A stretch of 64,000 nt of DNA from SG-bin7 sp964498095. Its GTDB lineage: Bacteria; Bdellovibrionota; Bdellovibrionia; Bdellovibrionales; SG-bin7. Below the pieces are notes generated by a model. It was not told the origin of the DNA. It made no database searches and worked only from the letters and a program-made list of their open reading frames with translations. The DNA lies in the NCBI GenBank assembly GCA_964498095.1, contig CAZCFY010000006.1, positions 1 through 64,000 on the forward strand, in the 5' to 3' direction. The translations under genes and the position numbers were made by a program. This document shows positions 17,754 to 26,106 of this stretch, one piece after another. Each line of letters opens with the position of its first letter. The first letter of the stretch is position 1.

Positions 17754-18521
17754 TAGTTTTGGCTTTAGCTTTATTTCGCGCAAGGCTGCTGGCGCTTTCT
17801 CTGTATTTACAAAGGAAAAATAACGGCGTAAATCCATTTGTGCCAACTGGTCTTCGCCAAAATTCTTAAGAAGTAACGCCCTCTCACCCAGCTCACGGAC
17901 ACTTGTGGGATAGTTTTCCAAGATCAGATCATAAATTCGTAAAAGCTGACGATGCAGACTGCTTTTTTCGCAAGACGATTTCAAGGTGTTTAAATAGCCC
18001 CGCAAAACCGAAGAGTGATTAGCCGTTTCAAACATATTCATTATCTTTTCTACAGAATCTCTCTTTTGGCGATTGATAAGTTTTAAAAGATCATCTGTAG
18101 ATAAAACCTTTTTATCCACGATATCCACGAAGAACGACCGCCCGCGATGAACCAATTTCAAAAGCCGAAAACCATGAAAGGACACAAAATCTAACTTAAC
18201 CCCGATTTCACTGGAAATTTCTTGAAACAAAATCGCCATGGGTAACGGCAACCCCTTACGTTTTTCTAAAACGTCTTCCACCAAAACCTGATCGATAGTT
18301 ACAGTTTCACCGTCAGAAACTTGAAACTTCTTATGTTCAAATAAAAACCACAAAAGGAATTTTACTTTTTCGATGGGGTCAGTTTTTTTGGCAACCAGTG
18401 ATTTAACTTCACAAGTGTAAAACTGTACCTGACGCACCAGACGCTCAACGGTACATTGAGGTTTTATTTGCGAATTAATCTTTAAGATAGACGCGAGTAA
18501 ACCCATCTCTTCGGGAGACAA
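17736..18521 (-). CDS. SirB1-like transglutaminase-fold/TPR protein
   Basis: 261 residues. Residues ~60-150 match the transglutaminase-like SirB1 core: VLEKRKGLPLPMAILFQEI, SFHGFRLLKL and FVDIVDKKVLS. The catalytic Cys of true transglutaminases is not evident. The C-terminal ~90 residues are helical and TPR-like. Function of the family is poorly known. TTG start, 14 bp after rsmJ, last gene of the polyprenyl synthase operon. Confidence 0.65.
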   Translation of the reverse strand: MSPEEMGLLASILKINSQIKPQCTVERLVRQVQFYTCEVKSLVAKKTDPIEKVKFLLWFLFEHKKFQVSDGETVTIDQVLVEDVLEKRKGLPLPMAILFQEISSEIGVKLDFVSFHGFRLLKLVHRGRSFFVDIVDKKVLSTDDLLKLINRQKRDSVEKIMNMFETANHSSVLRGYLNTLKSSCEKSSLHRQLLRIYDLILENYPTSVRELGERALLLKNFGEDQLAQMDLRRYFSFVNTEKAPAALREIKLKPKLSVIDS

Positions 18522-18535
18522 TAGCGCGAAGCAGT

Positions 18536-19180
18536 TTAAGAACCAAGTCCTGATTGGGGCCTGTACGCGTCATAGCGCACTGCCTTCCCAACGTAACTGT
18601 GGATAAGCTTTCCAGCCAAAGGCGGCGCCCTTGGTGGCCGCTTTACCACCACGCGCGCGTTGGCATTTTTTAGAGCGAATTCAAAGAGATTTCCAAGATT
18701 ACTTTCGACCGGCAATAAATCACGCAATATCTGCATTTCTGCTTGGGGCGCCGCCGAACTCTTAATATCAGGATACATTGGGTCCAGGTAAATGACGTCA
18801 AATCTACCTCTGATTTCCTTGGCGTCACAGTTTTGTATCTTTAACTTTTTAAGATGCGGTATCTCTTCGCCGCGCCTTACTGCATCGTCAATTAACGAAA
18901 ATAAAATTGGCGATCGCTCAGCGGCGGTAACCTCGGCCCCGAGCAAACAAAAATAAAATGCGTCTCGGGCAAGACCGAGAGTCGCGTCTAAGATTTTTAG
19001 AGGCTCTCCCTTGAAGCCGATAGCCTTAGCTAAAAGAGTTTTTTTAAGAGCTGATTTTTGCCGGTTCCAGTGTTCCAAATATTCTGAGAAATCCACGTAG
19101 ATAGGTTTGTATTTTGGCCGCTCGGTATCTTTTAGCTTCAATATTCCATTCTCTTTAAAGAGAATAAACCGCTCTTTCAT
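18536..19180 (-). CDS. rsmJ: 16S rRNA (guanine-1516-N2) methyltransferase
   Basis: 214 residues. Key segments of RsmJ are present: LLAKAIGFKGEPLKILDATLG (motif I with DATLGLARDA), AAERSP, DVIYLDPMYPD (catalytic motif IV-like) and VVVKRPPRAPPL. It would methylate G1516 of 16S rRNA using S-adenosylmethionine. Start ATG overlaps the stop of the UbiA gene as ATGA. Slightly shorter than the E. coli protein (250). Confidence 0.85.
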   Translation of the reverse strand: MKERFILFKENGILKLKDTERPKYKPIYVDFSEYLEHWNRQKSALKKTLLAKAIGFKGEPLKILDATLGLARDAFYFCLLGAEVTAAERSPILFSLIDDAVRRGEEIPHLKKLKIQNCDAKEIRGRFDVIYLDPMYPDIKSSAAPQAEMQILRDLLPVESNLGNLFEFALKNANARVVVKRPPRAPPLAGKLIHSYVGKAVRYDAYRPQSGLGS

Positions 19181-20226
19181 GGAACAAAGAAGCTTGTCAC
19201 GGCCAGAATAACAATAAACGAATGAAATAAATAACGGCGGCGAACCGTCTGACGAAGTACAGAGGCCATTGGCGAAGGTGATTGAATTATCTGCGCAAAT
19301 AAAAATTTATGTACGATGAGGCCAATTAGCCAAGGTCCAAAGGCCCACGGACTCTTATTCATCATTACGAGTAAAGCCCACCATACTAATGAGTTTCCAA
19401 TGAGCAAGAGACCCGCAATTTTTTTAGCGCGGTCAAAACCATAACGTGTAGCTAAATTTATCACTCCGGCGTGGGCGGCGCTTAAAATATCGCGCATATT
19501 ATTTAAATGCATGAACGTGACCGTGAGTGTTCCTAAAAAAAAGCCGAGTAACAAATCCCTTAACTCTAAACTACTACTTACCGTCCAAATAAAACCAATC
19601 ACAAGCAGTGGGCCGGTTAAGAGAAATAAAGTAACTTCGCCATAACCCAAATACTTTAAACCAAACCGGTTTGAAGAAAATTCTAAAATACCAAAGCCAG
19701 CCAGCATCGCGACAAGATAAGTTGGCTGAGTAGAGGCCGCTAAAACTGCTAAACCTGAAAATATTCCGAAACCGAGAAATACCCAGCCCCAGTTATAAAG
19801 ATCAATCGCGCGCACCCACCCCATTTGGATTGATTTTACCGAGCCAATTTGGTCAACGCCCTTCAAATGATCGTAGTAGTCGTTAAAAAGGTTCATGGCG
19901 ATATGAAGGCTTGTAACCGGCAGAAAACAAGCCGCCGCTAATGCTAGATTCACGTCCCTATTTAATGTCGTTAAATAAAAAACGGCAGCAAGCAAACCGC
20001 CGATGGAAAGAGATAATCCTTCGAGACGCAAAACACGGTAAATGAACTTTAGCCAGCTAACCTGTGGAACACGCTCAACGGCAACGAGCTTAAAAGTAAT
20101 GTAATCTTTTTTAACGTCGAGATTGAGGTTTTCCGTGGGAATTGCCCGCCATTCATTTGAAAAGGTACCTTTTAGGTAATTCACAAAAGCGGAGTCTTCG
20201 CGGCGAATGGAGATAAGAGATTCCAT
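19177..20226 (-). CDS. UbiA-family membrane prenyltransferase
   Basis: About 349 residues with 8-9 membrane helices after a ~65-residue N-terminal extension. The first Asp-rich motif is intact (NLFNDYYDHLKGVD). The second, expected as NxRDxxxD, reads NNMRDILSAAHAG, lacking the second Asp. The start at 20226 overlaps the polyprenyl synthase stop (TAATG). It probably attaches a polyprenyl chain to an aromatic or related acceptor. A separate MenA occurs at 25222-26106, so this is a second, distinct enzyme whose acceptor is unknown. Confidence 0.8.
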   Translation of the reverse strand: MESLISIRREDSAFVNYLKGTFSNEWRAIPTENLNLDVKKDYITFKLVAVERVPQVSWLKFIYRVLRLEGLSLSIGGLLAAVFYLTTLNRDVNLALAAACFLPVTSLHIAMNLFNDYYDHLKGVDQIGSVKSIQMGWVRAIDLYNWGWVFLGFGIFSGLAVLAASTQPTYLVAMLAGFGILEFSSNRFGLKYLGYGEVTLFLLTGPLLVIGFIWTVSSSLELRDLLLGFFLGTLTVTFMHLNNMRDILSAAHAGVINLATRYGFDRAKKIAGLLLIGNSLVWWALLVMMNKSPWAFGPWLIGLIVHKFLFAQIIQSPSPMASVLRQTVRRRYLFHSFIVILAVTSFFVP

Positions 20227-21170
20227 TACTGCACCCTTCGCCAATAAAGGGCTTTGCAAATCCGGCTTAATTCTGAGGTAAGCGGCATTTGCTCTGGCTT
20301 CAAATATTTCTGCAAAGACGATAAGTGGTGATGAAAGAGCCCGATCATACCACTGTTTATCTTGTCAAATTCTTCAACTTTAGCGAAAAACTCTTTTTCG
20401 CCGATAGTACGGTAAACGTCCATCATGCAAGTAGACTTCGCGAATTCAAGTTTCTTATCCGCGGGCAGGTCTTGAATTAAAAATGCTGCAAATGAGTTTA
20501 CGTATTTTGATTTTAAATCGCCCAAAATCGCTTTGTTTTCGTCATTTCGAATATTGTAATCAAGCAAGTCATCACTACGCTGAAAAAGCTGACCGAGAAG
20601 AGTTCCCATTTCTTCGAGCATAGCATGAAGTGATTCATCGAAATTTTCGGCCGCATAAAAAGGGGCGCGCAAACACCACTTAAAGAGCGATGCCGTCTTT
20701 AAGTTATGGACGCGGTCTAGCTCTTCGAGGCGTACGTCGAAATCACCGACCAACGAATCTTGAATCCACTCCCCTTCAAGCAAATCAGAAATGACTTCGC
20801 TGGTGTAGTTAACCAGTTTTAAATTTCCGTGACTGGATAAATTTACCATCACACGGGCGAGTAGATAATCCCCGGCGAGAACCGCATATTCGGGTGAATA
20901 TTTTAGCCATGCCGTTGGTTTACTACGGCGTAAATGGGAGCGATCGACAAGGTCATCGTGCAGTAAAGAAGCATTATGGATAAATTCGATGGTTTGCGCT
21001 AAAAGCAAGGTGCGCTTATCGTCGAGTACTAAATGCTTGCTCATTAAACCAATCAAGCGCGAGCGCAGGCCTTTTCCGCCGGTAAACAGATCATCATAAA
21101 TTGCATTAAGTTTCGGTAAATACGGTGGAAAATCCCGGTCGTTGTAGATCTTAATTGATTTTAAATCCAT
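20226..21170 (-). CDS. Polyprenyl diphosphate synthase
   Basis: 314 residues of the trans-isoprenyl diphosphate synthase family. GGKGLRSRL begins the core; the first Asp-rich motif is HDDLVDRSHLRR and the second is RSDDLLD, both complete. It would condense isopentenyl diphosphate units into the long side chain (for example hepta- to nonaprenyl) of menaquinone. First gene of an operon with the UbiA-like prenyltransferase, rsmJ and a SirB1-like gene. Chain length cannot be read reliably. Confidence 0.85.
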   Translation of the reverse strand: MDLKSIKIYNDRDFPPYLPKLNAIYDDLFTGGKGLRSRLIGLMSKHLVLDDKRTLLLAQTIEFIHNASLLHDDLVDRSHLRRSKPTAWLKYSPEYAVLAGDYLLARVMVNLSSHGNLKLVNYTSEVISDLLEGEWIQDSLVGDFDVRLEELDRVHNLKTASLFKWCLRAPFYAAENFDESLHAMLEEMGTLLGQLFQRSDDLLDYNIRNDENKAILGDLKSKYVNSFAAFLIQDLPADKKLEFAKSTCMMDVYRTIGEKEFFAKVEEFDKINSGMIGLFHHHLSSLQKYLKPEQMPLTSELSRICKALYWRRVQ

Positions 21171-21281
21171 GAATGTATGTGGGTTTAAAGTGCAGGCATT
21201 AAGAGGTCAAGAAGATGATTAATACGGCGTGGAAATTTTCCCCCCGCCGCCCTGTCCCGCCCCACAATAGTTTTAATTTAA

Positions 21282-21416
21282 ATGTCCCAAATCAAAATTA
21301 ACGCCCGCAAACAGCAAAGTATCCGGAAAATTAGGCACTCGCTTATGGCAAATCTATTGCAAAAGCATCCTGTCGATCAGCTTTTCGAGGAGGATCTTAA
21401 ACGATTCTTTTTTTAA
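21282..21416 (+). CDS. Candidate 44-residue small protein
   Basis: An open frame from ATG 21282 to TAA 21416 encodes a basic N-terminal half (KINARKQQSIRKIRHS) and an amphipathic C-terminal half (PVDQLFEEDLKRFFF). It fills most of an otherwise empty 264-bp gap and ends 18 bp before the next gene. No Shine-Dalgarno precedes the ATG, so an internal ATG at 21345 (23 residues) is an alternative. Unrecognised; coding is inferred from composition only. Confidence 0.4.
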   Translation: MSQIKINARKQQSIRKIRHSLMANLLQKHPVDQLFEEDLKRFFF

Positions 21417-21434
21417 CAACACTAGGGGGATTCA

Positions 21435-22004
21435 ATGAAAAAAATTTTAGTTCTAGCTTCTATTCTCTGTACCGTGACTGCGTTCGCGGCCCGCAATGAC
21501 CAAGGTCAAGCGCCGCAACAAGCTCCACAACAAAAGCAACAGCAACAACAAGGTAGTAAAACAATTAAGTTTGAAGACCTAAGAATGGCTTGCGAAAATC
21601 CAGCTCAATACCACAATCAAACAGCACCGACGAACATTCAAATCGGCTGTCAAGATTTACAATTGAAATGGGTTCCTGACACTGAGAAATCTATGGCAGT
21701 AAAAACTTCGCGCCAAATCACTGTGTTAGCCTACTCGGACAAATACAATGTAGATGCTGTTACTAGTATTTTAGAATCTGCTCCGCAATCTGTTAGCTGT
21801 CCGCGCTTTAAACAAATTGCTGAGAAGGTTGAGTCTATGCGCGCTGTTACCTGCGCTGACTTAATTGCCTTTAAAGGCGGTGCTGCCGATTTCTGTGCCG
21901 AAACAATCAATAACGTTAAGGGCTCAAATCCATCAGCCGCTCTTGTTACTGACACTGGCAAAGTTGTAGATCTTTGCAGTGGTGTTCAACAACAAAAGTA
22001 CTAA
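21435..22004 (+). CDS. Secreted Gln-rich protein of unknown function
   Basis: 189 residues: a clear signal peptide cleaved after AFA, then a linker almost entirely of Gln, Pro and Ala (residues ~24-41), then a domain with six Cys (CENP, GCQD, SCPRF, TCADL, FCAET, LCSG) suggesting three disulfides. AGGGGGA lies 6 bases before the ATG. No family recognised. A strong hairpin (22019-22046) separates it from the next gene. Confidence 0.7.
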   Translation: MKKILVLASILCTVTAFAARNDQGQAPQQAPQQKQQQQQGSKTIKFEDLRMACENPAQYHNQTAPTNIQIGCQDLQLKWVPDTEKSMAVKTSRQITVLAYSDKYNVDAVTSILESAPQSVSCPRFKQIAEKVESMRAVTCADLIAFKGGAADFCAETINNVKGSNPSAALVTDTGKVVDLCSGVQQQKY

Positions 22005-22018
22005 TTAATTAGAGCTTT

Positions 22019-22046
22019 GGCCTCCTGGTAATTTTCCTGGGAGGCC
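22019..22046. terminator. Hairpin between secreted genes, terminator-like
   Basis: GGCCTCC and GGAGGCC pair perfectly around a 14-base loop, with further GG/CC pairing inside. No U-run follows on either strand, so it may be a weak terminator, a processing site or a 3'-end stabiliser for the upstream message. Confidence 0.5.
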
Positions 22047-22069
22047 TAATAAAATAGAAGGAATCACAG

Positions 22070-23206
22070 ATGCGCCACCTATATTATGTTATAGCCGCGT
22101 TTTTTTTATTTTCTGGCTGTCAAAACAGTAGTTCTGGAGATTCAGGCGATTTTAGCCCCGCAAGACGCTGTCCCGACTCAAAAAACTTTTTCAGTGAAAT
22201 CAGAAATTTTGGCGATCTTTTGCGTAGCGAGTGTGATTCCGTGGCGGCAGCCCTCAATGACCCCATTCTTACCGCGGTAACTCGGGAGTTTGGCCCCAGT
22301 AAAATACCGATTAATCAACTCCCTTTTAAATCCGCAGTTGCCGTGGCAAATATAAAACCTTGGTCATCGTGGTGGTTTCCGCGCCGGGAAGATATTCTTT
22401 TTAGCGGCGGCAGCTCCTCAGCGCTTGGCAAATACGATGTCGTAAGAAAAAAGATATACTCCAAAGAAAATAAACCTACACCTGCCTCCGCTACTGACTA
22501 CGAGCGCGGCGTTTATAACCCCGCCGTCGCCGCCTGGGAAGGCTTGTGTGACGCTTGGGCGATTGCCTCTATTGCTATGCCCGAACCTAAACGCGGCGTT
22601 AAAGTTAGCTTTACGCTTTCCTCAGTCACTTTTAATATAAGTGAGTTAAAGGGCTTACTTTTGAAAACCTTTGAGGGCGTTGACGAAAAATACTTAAAGT
22701 TTTATGGACAAAAGTTCACGGGTTCTAACTCGAGTTGGGTTTACCCCGATATTTTTCCTGAGCAATTTCACCGGTTCTTAGAAGTTCAGCTATTTGAAAG
22801 GCGTGAACCCTTTATTATGGATCATGACGCTGGGGTGGAGGTTTGGAACGTACCAGTGTTTAAAGCTAATTTCATCGCCTCCGCACTTCCCGATGATCCC
22901 AACGCCGTATTGATCAAAGCGTTTGTATTTACCGTCGAACCATCTCTTAATAATGATAAAGATTTTGTTGGCTCCCGCGAAGCCGTAAGGGAATATAATT
23001 ACGTATTACAAGGTAGTCGCGACGACAGCGGCCACTTAACAGTAAAGTCGGGATATTGGGTTAAAAGTTCAGGCGGTGTGGATTCGCGCCGTGACCACCC
23101 GGATTATATGATGCGGATTTTAGAACCTAAAAATATCGTCAGAAAAAGTTGGAATCCCGAAATCGATATTGAAGTTGTGGATAGAATTCTGGAAAAGTCT
23201 TATTAG
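22070..23206 (+). CDS. Lipoprotein resembling transglutaminase-elicitor family
   Basis: 378 residues. Lipobox LFSGC puts the lipidated Cys at 17. The core has AWEGLCDAWAIA around Cys160, MPEPKRGVKV, a central ISELKGLLL, and DHDAGVEVWNVPV. These follow the transglutaminase-elicitor family (oomycete elicitors and Vibrio relatives), in which a W-GLC-GWA Cys is the nucleophile and an EVWNxP segment follows. I infer possible protein cross-linking or related Cys-protease-fold chemistry at the cell surface or periplasm. Identification is by motif recall and should be tested by profile search. Confidence 0.6.
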   Translation: MRHLYYVIAAFFLFSGCQNSSSGDSGDFSPARRCPDSKNFFSEIRNFGDLLRSECDSVAAALNDPILTAVTREFGPSKIPINQLPFKSAVAVANIKPWSSWWFPRREDILFSGGSSSALGKYDVVRKKIYSKENKPTPASATDYERGVYNPAVAAWEGLCDAWAIASIAMPEPKRGVKVSFTLSSVTFNISELKGLLLKTFEGVDEKYLKFYGQKFTGSNSSWVYPDIFPEQFHRFLEVQLFERREPFIMDHDAGVEVWNVPVFKANFIASALPDDPNAVLIKAFVFTVEPSLNNDKDFVGSREAVREYNYVLQGSRDDSGHLTVKSGYWVKSSGGVDSRRDHPDYMMRILEPKNIVRKSWNPEIDIEVVDRILEKSY

Positions 23207-23212
23207 TAAAAT

Positions 23213-23232
23213 GCCAGACGCATGCGTCTGGC
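23213..23232. terminator. Bidirectional terminator, perfect 20-bp palindrome
   Basis: GCCAGACG and CGTCTGGC pair perfectly around a CATG loop, 6 bp after the stop of the elicitor-like gene and 9 bp before the end of convergent menE. Downstream on the plus strand is GCCGAATTTTT; on the minus strand ATTTTACT. It fits a shared intrinsic terminator. Confidence 0.75.
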
Positions 23233-23241
23233 GCCGAATTT

Positions 23242-24297
23242 TTATAATTTTCCCATTTCGTTTCGAGGTAAATTCGCAATCTTACGCATGAAATGAATGC
23301 GCTCGTAGGGCATGACTACTTTATTGAATTTCTCCACCAGGGACGCCACATCTTGCGTATCTACGGTTGAAACTAGGTCTACCCGTTTTCCTAAGCGTGC
23401 ATCGGGCATGCCCTCAAGATCTAAGTCACCAGAAATTCCTGATTCAAACTGCAAGCCGTGCAATACCCCCCGCAGGCGGTTTAAGTAAACGCCTTCACCA
23501 CCTACCTTGATAAAATCACGGCCGCGGCCCACTGGCTTAAGGTAGCCGTTCTCGAGAGTAGCAAAGTCCTCGGCAATAAACTCGTAACCGATTTTAGGAT
23601 CGTGAAAACCAAAATCACCGCCAGCCCCGAGCACACAGTATTCCGTGAAAAGACTTGGGCCACTTAAGACAATTCTTCCTTCCTCGGAAACTCTGATTTT
23701 TACATGGGGCAACACTTTCATATGTGGAGACTCCAAAGTTCCACTAGCAACTTGGGATGAGCACTCCGTCATCCCGTAGGTCGGTACAACAGGCCAACCC
23801 AGTTTACGGGCTTCCTCGTAAAGCCAAGGTTCTAGCTCCGCCCCACCTACGAAAATAAATCTTAAGTTTTTCGCGGCAGGAATTTTATTTTTAACTAAAT
23901 CATAAACTTGAGTCGGCACAAGACTTGTCAAAGTAGCTTTGGATTCATTTAAGAGTTCTAGAAATTTTCGGGCGTCCCACTTTTCCTTTTGGAAATCATG
24001 GGTAAAAACTTTGGCGCCCGATAAATAAGCGCGCGCGTAGACGCTGACCCCGCCAATATGGAAGCGTGGTAAAACTTGCAACCAAATATCTTTTTCATTA
24101 CTGGCGACGTGATTATTGACCGAGTCCGCCGATGTTAAAATCGCTTTTTTACTTAGGCCCACTATTTTGGCGCTTCCCGAAGTTGCCAACCAAATATGAG
24201 CGGGGCGGCGTTTACAAACCAACTTTTCATCGATGGTGATGTTAAGCCGCGGATTAAGAAATATGTGTGACGTTTGATCGTGCCAATTAATTTGCAT
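23242..24297 (-). CDS. menE: O-succinylbenzoate-CoA ligase, short form
   Basis: 351 residues of the AMP-forming acyl-CoA ligase fold, against about 450 usual for MenE. Present: phosphate loop LATSGSAKIVGLSKKA at ~36, FHIGGVSVYAR, FVGGAELEP, YGMTECSSQ, GRGRDFIKVGGEGV and the C-terminal catalytic Lys in RNEMGKL at the very end. Roughly 100-140 N-terminal residues found in relatives are missing, and the protein stops just after the catalytic Lys. It would activate o-succinylbenzoate with CoA and ATP. It overlaps menC by 11 bp. Confidence 0.85.
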   Translation of the reverse strand: MQINWHDQTSHIFLNPRLNITIDEKLVCKRRPAHIWLATSGSAKIVGLSKKAILTSADSVNNHVASNEKDIWLQVLPRFHIGGVSVYARAYLSGAKVFTHDFQKEKWDARKFLELLNESKATLTSLVPTQVYDLVKNKIPAAKNLRFIFVGGAELEPWLYEEARKLGWPVVPTYGMTECSSQVASGTLESPHMKVLPHVKIRVSEEGRIVLSGPSLFTEYCVLGAGGDFGFHDPKIGYEFIAEDFATLENGYLKPVGRGRDFIKVGGEGVYLNRLRGVLHGLQFESGISGDLDLEGMPDARLGKRVDLVSTVDTQDVASLVEKFNKVVMPYERIHFMRKIANLPRNEMGKL

Positions 24298-25225
24298 AAA
24301 TAAATTCCCAATCTTCCTTTTCTAACAAATCGCCAAAGCCGATGCCGAAGCCGCCGTCAGGTACAAGGTGAGCCTCTTTGACCCCAAGTCTTTCGGAATA
24401 TTCATTTCTCTCATAACACTCATGATAAGTTAACCCCGCATCCAACTTTTCACCTTCAGCCCGGGCCGCTTCTAGGGCCGCAAAAGATTGTCCCACGGGA
24501 TGATCCAAGTAACCCATAAAAACCGGTTTTACTTTGGGCGGAACTTCTACATCGTGAATATTCTGGCGCGCGGGCTTTAAAATCAAATACCTAAATCCCA
24601 GCTGAGAAAATTCAGTAAAATCTTTATCAGATCCACAGTCCAACGCAAGCGGTAAGGCCGACTGCAATTTTAGCCACGAATTATTTTCAAACGGTGTAGG
24701 ATCTTCAATGAAATCTATTTTCGATTTTGCCTGCGGCGTTAACTGCTCAACAAAATTCATATAAGACAGTGGAGTTAATTTATTATTGAAGTCTAGGCGC
24801 ACTCTCAAATCCAAATTAGCCGCTAAAGAATTGAGCCATTGGACTTCATTGGAAAGTTTAATTTTCACAGTTTTATAGCCCGCCGCGCTCTTTTCTTCTA
24901 TGTCCGCACGGGAAATCTCCGGCGACATAAATAAAAAATGACTGCGTGGAACTTTTAATCCGGCAAAAAGACTGCGTTTTAACTTCCGGCTAATCGCATC
25001 TTGGCGCGCAAACTCTAAACTACGTACAGACAAGGGGGAGAGTTTTCCCCCACGCAACTGGGCAAGTTGCGTTTTTAAATCAAGATCACGAAACTCGGGC
25101 CAAGGAAATAAATCTGCGTACCCAAAACCTAAGTCTTCAAATTCAAAACGTAAAAGAGAACCTTGGCGGATGTTCTTTGGGGGCTGCCGGAATTTAAGTT
25201 CGTACGGCGCCGCCCAAACCTTCAT
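24287..25225 (-). CDS. menC: O-succinylbenzoate synthase (enolase superfamily)
   Basis: About 312 residues. Enolase-superfamily catalytic set: KIKLS (base Lys), RLDFN, FIEDP and LDCGSD (metal ligands Asp, Glu, Asp) and ILKPA (second Lys). It dehydrates SHCHC to o-succinylbenzoate. I start it at ATG 25225, which overlaps the menA stop as ATGA; an upstream in-frame codon at 25261 would overlap menA by 40 bp. Confidence 0.88.
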   Translation of the reverse strand: MKVWAAPYELKFRQPPKNIRQGSLLRFEFEDLGFGYADLFPWPEFRDLDLKTQLAQLRGGKLSPLSVRSLEFARQDAISRKLKRSLFAGLKVPRSHFLFMSPEISRADIEEKSAAGYKTVKIKLSNEVQWLNSLAANLDLRVRLDFNNKLTPLSYMNFVEQLTPQAKSKIDFIEDPTPFENNSWLKLQSALPLALDCGSDKDFTEFSQLGFRYLILKPARQNIHDVEVPPKVKPVFMGYLDHPVGQSFAALEAARAEGEKLDAGLTYHECYERNEYSERLGVKEAHLVPDGGFGIGFGDLLEKEDWEFIYAN

Positions 25226-26106
25226 GCCAACAAAATTCCAAAAGCAAACAACAGTCCCCATCCAAGATGGAGTTTTGCCGCCTGCGCCAACAAAATATTG
25301 TATTCAGGACTTGGCTCTAAGAGCCAAACTTTTTTAGCGATACGAAACGCCATCGGCGCCATGAAGAGCGTAAAAATGGCCGCCACCGCATAGCCACTAG
25401 AAAGCCAATAAAAATTTAAAAGAAAAGGCGTCACTAATAACGCGGAGATCTCGGCGCGGGCAAAAGTTTTTCCGAAGCGGACCGCTAAGGTCATTTTATT
25501 GGCGAGCAAATCGCCATCTCTATCACGCAAGTTATTTATGGCGATGAGAACTGTGCTGAGAGCGCCAATTTGTAAACCCGCAATGATCACGCCGGGAGAA
25601 AAAGTTCCCGCATGAAGGTAAAACGTCCCCGCAACGGCAACGACACCGAAAAATAAAATTACAAAAAGTTCACCAAGGCCTTTGTATGCTAGAGGATAAG
25701 GACCCGCAGTATACGCATAGCCACAAATCAGAGAGACTATACCTACTACTAGAATCAGCCAGCCGCCCGCCATCACTAGTGGTAAGCCAAACACCATGGC
25801 GACGCCAAAACAAATAAGTCCGGCCAAAAAAACTTTCTCATGAGAAATTAATCCGGCTTGGGTTACGCGAGTGGGGCCGAGGCGCGCTTCTGTGTCCGCG
25901 CCCTTTTTAAAATCTAAGGCATCATTAATTAAATTGGTACCCACTTGAATAAATAAAGCTCCAAGGAGGGCAAAAATACTAAGCCACCAATTTACTTGAT
26001 GCGAGGAAGTGTAAATTAATACCGAGCCAACAACTACCGGCACGATGGCGGCGGTTAAAGTTTTTGGGCGAATAGCTAAAAACCAAATTTTTAAATAATT
26101 TGTCAT
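25222..26106 (-). CDS. menA: 1,4-dihydroxy-2-naphthoate polyprenyltransferase
   Basis: 294 residues, about 9 membrane helices. Both Asp-rich motifs are complete: NLINDALDFKKGADTEARLG with PTRVTQAG, and NNLRDRDGDLLANKMTLAVRFG. RPKTLTAAIVPVVVG at the N-terminus is typical of MenA. It joins the polyprenyl chain to DHNA with decarboxylation, giving demethylmenaquinone. It overlaps menB by 4 bp. Confidence 0.92.
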   Translation of the reverse strand: MTNYLKIWFLAIRPKTLTAAIVPVVVGSVLIYTSSHQVNWWLSIFALLGALFIQVGTNLINDALDFKKGADTEARLGPTRVTQAGLISHEKVFLAGLICFGVAMVFGLPLVMAGGWLILVVGIVSLICGYAYTAGPYPLAYKGLGELFVILFFGVVAVAGTFYLHAGTFSPGVIIAGLQIGALSTVLIAINNLRDRDGDLLANKMTLAVRFGKTFARAEISALLVTPFLLNFYWLSSGYAVAAIFTLFMAPMAFRIAKKVWLLEPSPEYNILLAQAAKLHLGWGLLFAFGILLA

